Translations under genes and position numbers: made by a program
Shown here: positions 11,846 through 22,334 of the stretch, one piece after another
How positions within the stretch are numbered: position 1 is the first letter of the stretch
Layout: each line of letters begins with the position of its first letter
Assembly (NCBI RefSeq): GCF_043290135.1
Contig: NC_134701.1
Span: 101,592,702-101,656,701, forward strand
DNA from: Rhipicephalus microplus
Taxonomy: Eukaryota; Arthropoda; Arachnida; Ixodida; Ixodidae
Direction of reading: 5' to 3'
DNA: 64,000 nt
Notes under the pieces: model-generated
What the model saw: the letters and a program-made list of their open reading frames with translations, nothing else
The model's database searches: none
Told to the model about the DNA's origin: nothing

Positions 11846-12244
11846 GCTCAAAAAACGATTCCAAATGTGGATAATATGATAAAATTTCCTATTTTAGATT
11901 ATCGACCACACCTGTCTGTTTTGCTGAGTAATAGAGCCAACCATAAGTGAAATGAAAAGTACGAAATTGATGAAAAAAACATTTGCTTCAGAAGGCAACT
12001 GAGAATTATTTTCTATTAGACGGCCACAAGCTATTTGTTAACGGCGACCTGTGTCCCATTTCATAGGCCCTTGTCTGAATGACTTCGTCGGAAGTGCCGC
12101 TGACATGGCTTCCGAGTGCTCGAGAGAGGGATGCTGCAATATAAGGACACATTGAAACAGTATGTGGTAACACGTATGTGTTGGAAAAATATTGTGTCTG
12201 CAGTTTTCTCCAGAGGCAATCCAGTGTCTTAGTCAACCAAATTT
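11846..12244. other. no recognised gene
   Basis: A 76-codon minus-strand frame at 12006-12236 is the only ORF of note. It has no recognisable motif and I do not call it. Confidence 0.5.
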
Positions 12245-12519
12245 ACGCGGTGGATAACGACCACTTGCCCAGCTGACGAAACCAGGAGTTTCCAGGTGAG
12301 CCACCTCATTCCAGAATTCTCACAGTGTCTGGGTAGTCGGCTAAATTTTATTTCCGGCAATGTTCACCAACCATGTGGCAGTTACCGATATTATGCCCCT
12401 CGTCAGATCTACGATGGCTGCATTGAATCACTTAGAATCAGGCAAGACAGAACAGGTTACGCCAGATCTCCGATGGTTGTATTGGATCACTAAGAAGCCG
12501 TTAAGACAAGACCGGTTAT

Positions 12520-14252
12520 CACATTCTGCAATGTAACACGCTGGGACACCTACAGAGAAGCGTTGGACAAATCCACTGGTGAGCTGTTCGCAGATATGTT
12601 GCAAAGCAAGCGAGCAGCAACTTCGTTGCTGAAATTGGTCGACCATTTTCCTGCTCCTGACTAGAAATTGAAGAACCTCTGCGCAGCACAAAGATGGGCG
12701 GAGCGAAAAATAATGAGAACAAAAGAAAATCCGTCTGCGAAAACCGAATATAACAGGGTAAACGCTGCGATTCGTCGCCATACAAAAATTAAGACGAAAT
12801 CAATGGGTCGCTTTCTGTGAGAGTTTATCAACGTTTATGCCCTTGACAAAGATAAGGGCAGTAACAAATAGTCTTTCTGGGAAGATCCGAACGCACAGGC
12901 CATTCGAAGCACTCACTTTGAAACAAGGGATAGATTTGCAAACCCTTGCAGAGGATTTTGCAGACGTGTACACATCTGGTAGATCAGCAGGAGCGGCGAT
13001 TCCTCTGTTACCCCAGTTTTTTCACACGATGGATACGCCATTCACCTTTCGAGAGCTGGGTATAGCACTTTGCAAATTAAGATGACGCTGTGCCGTGGGT
13101 CCCGATTTGATCAGCAATCAAATGCTGACAAATCTACCATATGAGCGAAAAAGGGCCCTTTTTGACATAATCATTCATGTCTGGAGCACGGGAGAGATCC
13201 CATTTGTTTGGAAGACAGCATGGGTGGTGCCAGTTCTAAAGTCCGGAAAGGATCCTGCGAGCCTCGCGTCATATCGACCGGTATCTCTTACATCATGCGT
13301 ATCCAAGTTGATGGAAAGATTATTATGTACAAGATTAACTTGGTACCTTGAACGAGGAAGACGATGGCCATCGTGTATGACCAGATTTCACCCAAGACTG
13401 AGTGCCCAGGACAGTGTTTTGTACCTATTAAGCTAAATCGAGCACCACCACGTCAGCGGACTCTCGACACTCGCCGTCTTCATGGATGTTGCCAAGGCAT
13501 ATGATTGTGTGCTTCAGGCAAGCATCGTGAACGGGCTCCAAGCCATGGGTGTGTCGGGAAATGCTCTTCGGTTCGTACATAAATTTCTCAGAGACCGCTG
13601 TGTCCGTGTTAAGCTTGGAAATGTAACGAGTGAAGAGAGACGCGTTTCCCTCGGCGTCCCACAATGAAGTGTTCTATCTCCCTTGCTTTTTTACGCTGCA
13701 ATGGCCAGCCTTCCCGACACTCTGCACTTAGCTCTGAAAGCAGTTAAAATATCCATCTATGCCGACGACATCTGCATTTGAATCTCAGGGTACCAGCACA
13801 AACGTTTGGCCCGGATAGCACAGAGCGCTATTCCAATCATTGAGCGTCACTTGTTGACACTTGGCCTATCTTTAACAGCGGAAAAATCGGCCTTCATGCT
13901 CTTCCCGGGAGCGCGACGGAAGTCAACACGTCTGTCGCTGAATATTCGAGGCCACTCAATTCGTTGTGCAACAAGTGTCCGTTTCCTGGGCATTACCATC
14001 GACAACAAGCTATTATGGCGACGTGCGGTTGATGGTATAGTCACTGCATCAGTGCAAAGGATCAACGCTCTTCGTTGCATGGCAGGGGTCCGTTGGGGCA
14101 ACAATCCTATGTCCATGCTTAAATTGAATGATGCCCTCATAACAAGCCGCATTCTTTATCAGCTGCCCCTGATATCACCATCACCAAGCCAGTTCGAACG
14201 CCTAGAGGCAGTGCACAGAAAGGGTCTTCGCTTGGCGATGGGAGTCCCTTAG
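12520..14252 (+). pseudogene. LINE reverse transcriptase pseudogene
   Basis: The order is normal for a LINE RT. A linker rich in Arg and Trp comes first (12520-12830, stops at about 12658 and 12820). Then come SYRPVSLTS with its approach (13095-13436), motif A in FMDVAKAYD (about 13480), SLGVPQ then stop then SVLSPLLF (stop at 13665), and the catalytic IYADDI at about 13757-13774 followed by a stop. The thumb, with FLGITIDNKLLW, lies in the 148-codon frame 13806-14252. Most breaks are simple in-frame stops or single-base shifts, so point decay rather than rearrangement explains the loss. The active-site YADD itself is intact. Confidence 0.88.
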
Positions 14253-14306
14253 GCGGCTTCAAACACGAAGGTTACCAATGAAGCCGAGTCTCTTCCGCTC
14301 CGCCTT

Positions 14307-15593
14307 TTGGCGTCTCAGGCCTTATTGACGCAGCTGCCAAGACTGAGCGAGTCCTTCGCAGGCACGGTGCTTCTCCGGCGGCGAGGAGCAAGAACTGGCT
14401 CACATTTCAACGCGGCACTAAACACATTTCGATATTTAGGCTTGAAACTGCCTAAACGGCGCCCTATGGGCCCGCTATGGCCGTTTGTGGATGTTGCGTG
14501 TAACTTCAGCGTACCCAATCTACCAGCGAAGCGCACCATTCCAGCCGCGGAAGCAAAATTTCTTGCGCTGGACTACTTGAGCACCATGTACCGCAGTTAC
14601 CTGCAAGTGTACACCGACGGATCAGTGTGCACACAAACAGATAGCTGCACAGCGGCTTTCTGCATACCCTGCCTTGGCGTGTCATGGTCGGGCCGCCTGG
14701 ATCGCGTGGTTTCGTCCACAACGGTAGAAAGCGCTGCAATCACGGCGGCTCTGCGAAAATTGCGACCCTTTTCTGCACAAGATGTTGTAGTGCTGACGGG
14801 CTCCAAATCGGCGCTACAAAGACTGCATGTTGGCCTACCTCAAAAAAAGTTCACCAGGCAATCTCTGGCACTAATCAAACACCTAAATGGCAAGAGTTTT
14901 ATTATAAAGTTCCAGTGGATCCCATCCCACGTTGGCATTGAGGGCAATGAAAAAGCTGACGCCGTTGCATGCGGAGCACGTACATCGTTTCCAAAAGTAA
15001 GAACTGCCGAGACTTACCAGAACAACAAAGATGTGATACGCAATCATTTCAAGGCGATCTACAAGTTTCCACACCAAGCATGTGTAATTCATGAACTTTC
15101 TCGTGAACAAGCGACGCTGTTGTACCGCATAAGAACCGGCTCCGCCTACACGCCGGCCTGGTCATTCAAGACTGGGAGATACGCTTTCCCGTTCTGTGCC
15201 TTCTGTGGTGACATCGGGGATATTGAACATTTCATTTGGCTTTGCCCACAGTTTGATGCGCAAAGAGCAGCGATGATCTGCACCTTGCGAAAAGGCTGTC
15301 ATAGGCCCCGGACAGTTGATGACATCATCTTTCCTGAAGGGCCCGCGGCAACTAGGAGAAACGTGCAACAAATTTTGTTGGTCTTCCTGCGAAACACTGG
15401 GCCATCTGACACGTGGTTGTGTCACGTGTCACGTGTCACGGTTGTGTCACAATTGCCGGCCATGCAGGCCAGGCAAACTGCGCCTGCTGCAACACCACCA
15501 CCACCACCACCACCACAAGACCGGTTATCACCAGCGCTGTTGGCGATTCCTCTGCAGTTTTGTAGGAGCGAGTCTTCGCCAATCCAGAGGTGA
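14307..15593 (+). pseudogene. LINE RNase H and C-terminal finger, 428-codon frame
   Basis: This is the longest open frame of the element. RNase H degrades RNA in the RNA-DNA hybrid. Visible motifs are VYTDGS (first Asp, about residue 101), VESAAITAAL (Glu) and WIPSHVGIEGNEKAD with the last His/Asp. The expected LTDSKSAL block instead reads LTGSKSAL near 14796, so one catalytic Asp is Gly, a one-base change. A CCHC-like finger, CAFCGDIGDIEHFIWLC, lies at about 15196-15250. The frame is open at both ends because the preceding RT frame stops at 14250. The C-terminus has a Pro run at 15490-15520 and no further domain. I read it as a retroelement remnant. Confidence 0.88.
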
Positions 15594-15660
15594 CCATGTG
15601 ACCGCCACAATCGCGAATTCATCTCTCTCCCTATATTCTAGGATCACTGTGTAGACTACT

Positions 15661-15915
15661 ATTTTGTACTCTCCGCATCTAACATATTGTTGCGTGGTTT
15701 CGGATGCTAGGCATAGTGGGACATACCCTTAAAAATACGTCAGAGTAGAAGTGAGAAGGTTGATATTGTGTGTGAAAGGTGCGTTAAGAAATGACTTCTG
15801 TATATTTCACGTAACAATATACTCATCTTGTTTTTGCCAGCCTTCGTTCCTTGTGGTGAACCGAATGCAAACTTTTGGGCAAAACTTTGTGTGTGTACAG
15901 GACCATGTGTAAATC
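15661..15915. other. no recognised gene
   Basis: AT-rich. It may hold the LINE 3' UTR, but I see no tail that marks the end. Confidence 0.4.
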
Positions 15916-16137
15916 TCACCGCAACTGAGTTTTAGTGTCCCAAGCGAGAACCTTAGCCTCTACGCCAATTCTTCCCAACATATCACGGACCACTTTGGTA
16001 GCACAAAACCTCGCATGCTGCATCACCATGTGTGGCTCCCGCAGCTCTACCAGGGTGTTTTGCACCGCTAATTTAAAAACTTTTTTTGGACGCATTGCTA
16101 GCAGCCCTACAGCTGCCATGTAAGCGTGCCGGATCAT
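15916..16137 (-). CDS. unidentified coding-like stretch, possible exon
   Basis: An open minus-strand frame of about 73 codons starts at the ATG at 16135-16137. I do not recognise the product. The composition looks protein-like: alternating hydrophobic and charged residues, no low complexity, and a helical pattern around HAYMAAVGLLAMRP. Just after the last codons (TTGCG) the minus strand reads GTGAGA, a good splice-donor consensus, so it could be one exon of a host gene or processed from one. There is no strong acceptor upstream, no neighbour to support it, and a transposon origin is equally possible. Confidence 0.28.
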   Translation of the reverse strand: MIRHAYMAAVGLLAMRPKKVFKLAVQNTLVELREPHMVMQHARFCATKVVRDMLGRIGVEAKVLAWDTKTQLR

Positions 16138-16558
16138 GGCCTAGGCCTTATCTTTTTCTGTAGCACTTATTCTCAATAAAGGGCTCAATAAGTTGCCCTG
16201 TGGAGTAGAAATGCCTGCACTAACTTTCAGTAATACCAGAAAACAGATGGAATAGCTTCGATATATATAAAGAAAAAAAATGATGTTGCGAGCACTTTAT
16301 AAAATAAGCTAATAGAAACACACGTAAATGCGAGATTATTTTGCAGCCTGAACGGACACAAACCGCGGTTCTCACGCTCAGAACCAGTTTCGTTCTTCGC
16401 TCCGCTTCTAGGAATTCCACCGAAAATGCATCGGCAAATAACTACAAATACCGACAACCGCGTCATTCCATGTTTGTGGAAATGAGTTCCCAATTCTTTT
16501 TTGATAGTCTCACACATCATTCACGCTTAGTGCTTTTTCGTCGTTATCGAGAATGGTA
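16138..16558. other. no recognised gene
   Basis: Short ORFs only. A poly-A run and an AATAAA word are near 16172-16280. Nothing else recognised. Confidence 0.45.
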
Positions 16559-16649
16559 CGCCTTTTATGCATGCCTTTCCTGTATGCCCTTTTTGTATGG
16601 CTTTCATGTACGCTTTTCATGCAAGGTTTTCGCGTATGTCTTTCATATA
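16559..16649 (+). repeat. 13-bp minisatellite, seven units
   Basis: Seven consecutive 13-mers close to TGCCTTTCATGTA fit in exact register: 16559, 16572, 16585, 16598, 16611, 16624 and 16637. Each differs by 2-5 bases. Thirteen is not a multiple of three, so the open frame running through it changes phase at each unit and is unlikely to be coding. Confidence 0.8.
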
Positions 16650-19215
16650 CTGGTTTGCCTTTCAAAAAAAAAGACGCATTTAGGCAGTGAAAAGCAACAG
16701 CTGCCCGTCTTTTTTTCTTCTGGTTGATCGGAAAACAATGGGCTCCAGAAAACCTATCGCATTTTTGGAACATTCTATAAGTAATGGCGCCGAGTATAGT
16801 GCATCCTGCTACGCGGACGACGGAGTAGCTTTGAGCAAACACAGCACACTGACCCAATAGCTCGCGTGCCCTTTTCTGAGTTTGAAAAGCAATGAACGAA
16901 AAAAATGAAAAAATAACCTTGGGTACATTCTCTCAGAATTCTCCACTCAAGCCTTGATTATCTACTGGATGAAATGCTGAGGCGTTAATCCTTGACGTAA
17001 TGTATTTATAGCGTCTTCGCAACCCGATTATCAAGGAACATTTCATATATGTTGCATATATGTAAAAGCGCATGAAGCCGGAAACATGGAGATAGCAGGT
17101 TAGGGGATTGTTTTATTTTGACGGAACATTTGATTGTTTTTGTTTGTGGCGCAAACACCAAGTAAAAATGTAGTTTTAATGCAGACGTATTCGCTGGAGC
17201 ACTCACTTCCGGTTTTACTATTCTCGAAAAATCTTTTAAATGCCGATGCGTTTCAAGCTTAGAGTTTTTTCTGATGCATACGACATCGCAGCGCTAGTTT
17301 ATTTAAGTTGAGGGCTTAATGAATAAAAAATTAAATAATGAAAATTTTTGAAGGAACTATTTCAAATATAGGGAATGAATTTTTGGGTAACCTTGATTTT
17401 AAAGGCACTACGTGGCAGAGCATTTCTGTATAGTGATGCTTTTTTTTCTACGCGGAATCTGATCTCCACTCCTGCTTTGCGGCAAACCTTAAGTTATGGA
17501 TCCGGGGTAGCCTCGAAATGGCTTTCCTAGCTGCGCTCGTCACCCCGAATTCTTACGAATACGTTCACCAAGGTAGATAATACATAAAAAACTAATAAAA
17601 GGATAGTTTTCAAGGATAACGGTACTCTGCATTCAAGCTGTTTCAGAAACTAAGAAAAGCAAGTTGGGCTGGTAGATGGCAAATGCTCTGGCGCTAATAA
17701 ACACTCGTGTTATGTGTATTAGCTTATTGATTGGACGTGTTTTTAACGCAAGCATAATTAATCACCACGGTATTTATCCTGCACGCGTTAGACGTTCTAC
17801 CTTAGTACGAGGAAACTGAAATGTACATTAGTCTTTCTCAATCTGAAAATGTGTAGACATGTAGCACCAGCTGAACAGAAGTGTTCCCATCATTAGGCGA
17901 CGTGAGAACCTGACCGATATTGTAATCTGTGTTTTAGAGAAACGTGTGACATAACCGCATCACAACAACATAAAACAACAGAACTGCTATGCACAAAAAT
18001 AAATGAAAGCCAAATGTATTAATAGTGAACAGTGAAAAGCTATGGGGTTTCACTAAAAATTAACAAACGTAGTATTTGAGAAGGAAAGTCACATGTGGAT
18101 TTTAGGACCGAAATAAAAGGGTACACGGCTGCAATTCAAAAAGTGATTGTGTTGTCTGCTATGTAGAAGCCTACTGCCCAAACGAAGCTCAGGCAGTGGC
18201 GGATGAGGTGGACTAGGCTTCTTTGAAAGTGAGAAGAACGCTAGGACTGCGTTCTGACCAAATGCTGAAGAATATGAACAAGAAAATTGGTGCCTTAAGA
18301 AGTGGGAAAGCGTGTTCCTGAACTGCATGATCAGGAAATGATGGAATAGTTCAAGACAGGTGGTCAGCAAGCATAGATAGAATAAATCTCTGAATCGACA
18401 GGTTTGAGGCATCAGTAAAGAAAGAGACGACATAGCCCGCCATGCTTTCGCAATACCACACTAGAAGAAAGCATGAGCAGGATTTTTTTCATTTTATAGA
18501 TAGGACTTTCCAGAGAAATTGAAAAAATAATTGATCAATACTAGCCCGTAAAGTATTTCACCGTGGAGAGCTATTTAACGAAATGAAGTTTTAAATGGGC
18601 ATTTTCAGCGTCGAAAGGCAATTTTTTTGTGCTGAAAATAATCACTGGAACGAAGCGCGCCTCCACCAGCGGCTGACACTCCGTAAAAGTAATTGCTTCT
18701 AATCAAGAATTTGTGTCTATAAAAGTTTGTGCATAAACATAAACATGTATGCGCGTTAAAAACTTCCAGGGGTGTAAATGCCCTAATGTGTTTGCGTGTA
18801 TCATGCTCATATAAATTCTCATCTAAGATTTAGGACCCTTTAGAATAATAATAGTAATCCAAAAAATCATAGCAGCTTGGTGAGCTTCTACCACCAGTAA
18901 TTCAGCTGGCAAAATCACAGTATTGCACGTCAATAATCTTAAAGGGGTTGTAAAATGTTATCCGAAAAATTTCAACTACGTGTGTATTCAGAATCATCCC
19001 CTTTGTCTCAGTACTATACCCCGACTCCTTTGACCCTCTGGTCTCACTGAATAACTAAACAAACGCGATTTCAATTTCCAAGCATAAGCTCTCATCAACT
19101 GTACAGCTGACGTCACTTTGAGACAGCCCACGAGAAGTCTTTGTTATCAACAAATCATGGTGATGAAGTAGTTTTTTTTGCCTTAGTTGACCATGATTCA
19201 TAGCATCATACCGTA
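16650..19215. other. AT-rich sequence without recognised gene
   Basis: Scattered short ORFs on both strands, none with a domain or compositional support. A 114-codon minus-strand frame at 18089-18433 lacks any recognised motif. No repeat or RNA gene seen. Confidence 0.55.
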
Positions 19216-19218
19216 TAG

Positions 19219-19749
19219 ATTACAGCGACGTCACCAACTTTGGAATACCTTAATGCCACGGACATAGAGCGTAGGTTGATTGATATGTGCGCTTTGACGT
19301 CCCAAAGCCACCATTTGGTTATGAGGGACGCCGTATTGGAGGGCTCCGGAAATTTCGACCACCTGTCATTCTTTAACGTGCACCCAAATATGAGCACGCG
19401 GGCCTACAACATTTCCGCCTCTATCGAAACTGCAGCCGCCACTGCCGGGATTCAATCCCGCGACTTGCGGGTCAGCAGCCGAGTACCTTAGCCACTAGAC
19501 AACCGCGGCGGGGCACAGCGTAGGTTGATAGACCTTACCGAAGTACAGCGTCATCTGCTAGAGCGAAGTCGGCTCTTGGGCTTTGAACTGTACGCCGACG
19601 CACCCGCGAGAGTGCGAGATCGGCCATCTTCTGAGCCAGACATCGGAAGCCGTAACGATGGTGACAAATCCTGTGCTCTGGACGCACTCGTATCCAGACC
19701 GCGTGGCAAAACCTCCGCCGATAAGCCCGACGAAAAGCGCCGACGATAA
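19219..19749 (+). pseudogene. unidentified 93-codon ORF split by a SINE
   Basis: Two coding-like segments, 19219-19280 and 19530-19749, flank a SINE. If the SINE and one copy of its target duplication are ignored, the frame reads straight through (...ERRLID then LTEVQRHLLE...), with no stop until TAA at 19747. The product is hydrophilic: an amphipathic, probably helical first third and an Arg/Asp/Lys-rich end (KPDEKRRR). An AG at 19223-19224, just inside the open frame, could be a splice acceptor. I do not recognise the protein. It could be a host exon disrupted in this haplotype or part of an older transposon. Confidence 0.45.
19281..19516 (-). mobile_element. Ruka-type SINE, minus orientation, 13-bp target duplication
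   Basis: On the minus strand it begins CCGCCGCGGTTGTCTAGTGG and has the B box GGGATTGAATCCCG region, the GGCCCGCGTGCTCATATTTGG block and the GGAGCCCTCCAATACGG block. It ends near GATTGATAT. AGCGTAGGTTGAT occurs at 19268-19280 and at 19517-19529. The insertion is relatively well preserved and cuts the ORF described at 19219-19749. Confidence 0.93.
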
Positions 19750-19835
19750 GCCTCCACTCCGTGAACCCCTACCATCGAGACCTTTGCGATTTGTAGTTTG
19801 TAGCCACACTGCTCTTTGCTGTGGCTCGCTTGGCT

Positions 19836-19871
19836 GCTTATGAAAGCAAACGTTTTTTCCCTTTCATAAGC
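19836..19871. repeat. perfect 11-bp inverted repeat
   Basis: GCTTATGAAAG at 19836-19846 is perfectly complementary to CTTTCATAAGC at 19861-19871, with a 14-nt spacer. It lies about 90 bp after the stop of the split ORF. A role in RNA structure is possible but unsupported. Confidence 0.6.
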
Positions 19872-22083
19872 CGTTCGGTACTATCTGACGACACACAAGG
19901 TTGGCATAGCGAAGACTAAGCCGCCTAGAACACGCATTAGAACGTAGCCTTACGCATATGGAAAGAAAAAAAAAAACTAGGGCGCTGCACTTGCTGCACC
20001 GACTGAGCCAAGGCAACTGGCGCAAAGGCGAATATACAACGTGAAAGAACCCAGATGTACTTTAAAGCGGAACCGAGCATATCACTCTCTGTAGTTGCTC
20101 AGCATACAACTCAGAACGCAAGAACTGTCCTAATATTTTCTTTCTTTTCAATGTTCTCGTCATATTACAAATGCCAGACTTGTGCCCTATACGTACCGTC
20201 ATTCTTGTTTATATGTCTGCGGCTGTTTGTGATCGCTTTACGCAAGGCAAAGGCTCCCTCAATTTGAAAAACTTTCTCTCGAAATCCTGGTACGCTGTTA
20301 GACCTTGCTTTTTCTAGCAGTTTCAAGCTCGCTGGGGCATTGCGAGCTGCCTCACCAAGAGAGAAGCGACAGAAACGTCTCACTTTGATGAATAGAGACG
20401 CGAGACACACAAGCAAAAGAAGCTCCAAGCTTCCGAGTTCTCTCGACTTCTGGAGCTATAGCGAAAACGGAAGTGTTGTCACGTAGCGCAATGCAGCTCT
20501 GCATCTTCTAGATCCAGTGAAGACGCCTTTTTTTATTGGATTGCCTCTGCAGCAGTAAGAAAAAAATGAAAGATGCATGAATGTACCATGTTTCCTGAGT
20601 AGTAAAACGCTGTCTCTACACTCTTCATAACAGAGAAATGAGCAGTATATTGTAGAGTTATGAATGCAGCTGCCTGCTATTTTCTCTTGCTTCTTTAAGA
20701 CTGAAAATGTGCCTCAAGAGCGAGATACGCGCAAATTTTTTGCAGCTGACTTTACGACAGTTGACGTACCCTAAAGTCAAGACTTTGCGAATTCACGTTT
20801 GCGAATACCTATAGGTAATTGCAATTGTGACTTCGCAACATCTTTAGTTTAGGGAACTTGAAATATAAGTATTTGCAGATGTGAATGGGTATATAGATGG
20901 GTTTATAGGATCACTATACTAGATGTGTATACCCTTCTTAACCAGTTCATTAGTCAAAAGCAAAACAGGGGCTTTGGCCGTGCGCTAATGAAAGTGTGGT
21001 TACGTATACGGGATTTTTGTACGCAACCATAAATCAGTAGAATAGGACAGCTAAACCAATTGTCTATTTAGTGCTGCCGCTGCAAAAAAAGCTTCGTAGA
21101 TTGAGCTTTGTAAAATAATAATGATAATAGAAAATTGCAACAACAAAATATGCAGGATCGTTCTTTAGAAAACTTAGCTTCGTGCATGCGAACATTGTGC
21201 CCATTTTATTTCCTTTACTGCAGATGGCCACATCATTGAAGATATTGAGATACTCTTTTTTTATTTTGAGCGTATGTTAAAACTTTTAAAAGAAAGTGAA
21301 ACACCTCCAAGACTCACATTGGCTGAACTGCCTTCTTTGTTCACAAGAACTTTTATTGATTTCCTTCCTTCCTTCCTTTTGTTGATTTCATGAGTGACTC
21401 ACTTCGCGTCAGTAGGTGTGTTTACAACCCTCTTTTTATATTTTAAATGAATACCCATTCTCTCCAAAAGAAGATATTCCTGTTTTCAGTGAAAATGGAG
21501 ATTAGTTATGCTTCTTCTAATTTCAATCTCTAGTTCAGAAATATGTATCTTCAGGTCGCAAGGTGGTGTTTCATTATTACAAATTTGGTCAATCACACAA
21601 GTTCTCATAGAATGAATATCTATGTGAAAAGTATCGAAACACACAAAGAAGACATGCGTGAAGGGCACGGTGCTGCATGCCTGAAAAAAGATGTGCAACG
21701 ACCGGAATCGACAAACAATATCAAAAACGCAAAACAATATATGCAGCGGAAATCAGCAACTTATGAAACCGAAAAATGAAAAGTCTAAAAAAACGTAAAT
21801 CAAGAACAGTAAGACAGGACACAGTAATAAGATCTTCATGGACAGTTTTCGTATTACTACAGCCAGTGTAGATCTAATAATCACGTTATATATGTCTATG
21901 TTATACACAGACTGTTGAAAGTAATCAACAAGGGAGCAAATAAAATACAGAGAGATTCGCAGCCTGTAGCTGTAGCAAACTGTTTCAGCATATAAAAAAG
22001 AAAGATGAATCATGGCATAGGAGGCGTTTATGGTTACCACCTGCAGCATATATTCTTTTATTTCTGGACCAGAGTATATGTTA

Positions 22084-22084
<1 letters not shown>
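19872..22084. other. no recognised gene
   Basis: Short ORFs on both strands, including an 87-codon minus-strand frame at 20165-20428 with some protein-like character (SLGEAARNAPASLKLLEKAR) but no family I know. The remainder is AT-rich with a short CCTT patch at 21362-21380. No element recognised. Confidence 0.5.
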
Positions 22085-22148
<64 letters not shown>

Positions 22149-22149
22149 A
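22085..22149 (+). repeat. (TATC)n microsatellite
   Basis: About 16 perfect TATC units. Unlike the tracts at 2693 and 32164, it lacks the GAAGCATTT head, so it looks independent of the composite repeat. Confidence 0.95.
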
Positions 22150-22334
22150 TAATCAGTGCGAATCTGGCCGACAAACTCAAGGAGGTGAAAATGGAATGGA
22201 CAGGACCTTAAATAGAGGAGCTGGAGGCCAGCTGATGACGCTTACCAAGAAGTGCACCGCACGAATCAAGATCAGGGATTCATCATTCGTCGCAACCTTC
22301 GTTATTTTTTTTTGAGTGTTGTAAATAGGCCACC

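Larger units (their letters stand above)
12245..15660 (+). mobile_element. decayed I-group LINE with reverse transcriptase and RNase H
   Basis: A single plus-strand retrotransposon spans about 3.4 kb: a poorly preserved region that may be the end of the endonuclease (12245-12520), a linker, reverse transcriptase (12837-14252), RNase H (14307-about 15000) and a C-terminal CCHC-like finger. The RNase H domain after the RT is typical of the I group (I, Ingi, Outcast, Nimb) and some R1/LOA lines. The frame is interrupted about seven times by stops or shifts. The 5' end is not visible. The 3' end is uncertain, with no clear tail before about 15660-15900. Its higher GC content sets it off from the AT-rich surroundings. 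Confidence 0.88.

Noticed and set aside
15480..15525. Poly-Pro / poly-His run as a functional motif
   Set aside because: A short CCA triplet run near the decayed C-terminus of the LINE.
19430..19516. Minus-strand tRNA-like sequence
   Set aside because: Head of the Ruka-type SINE at 19281-19516.
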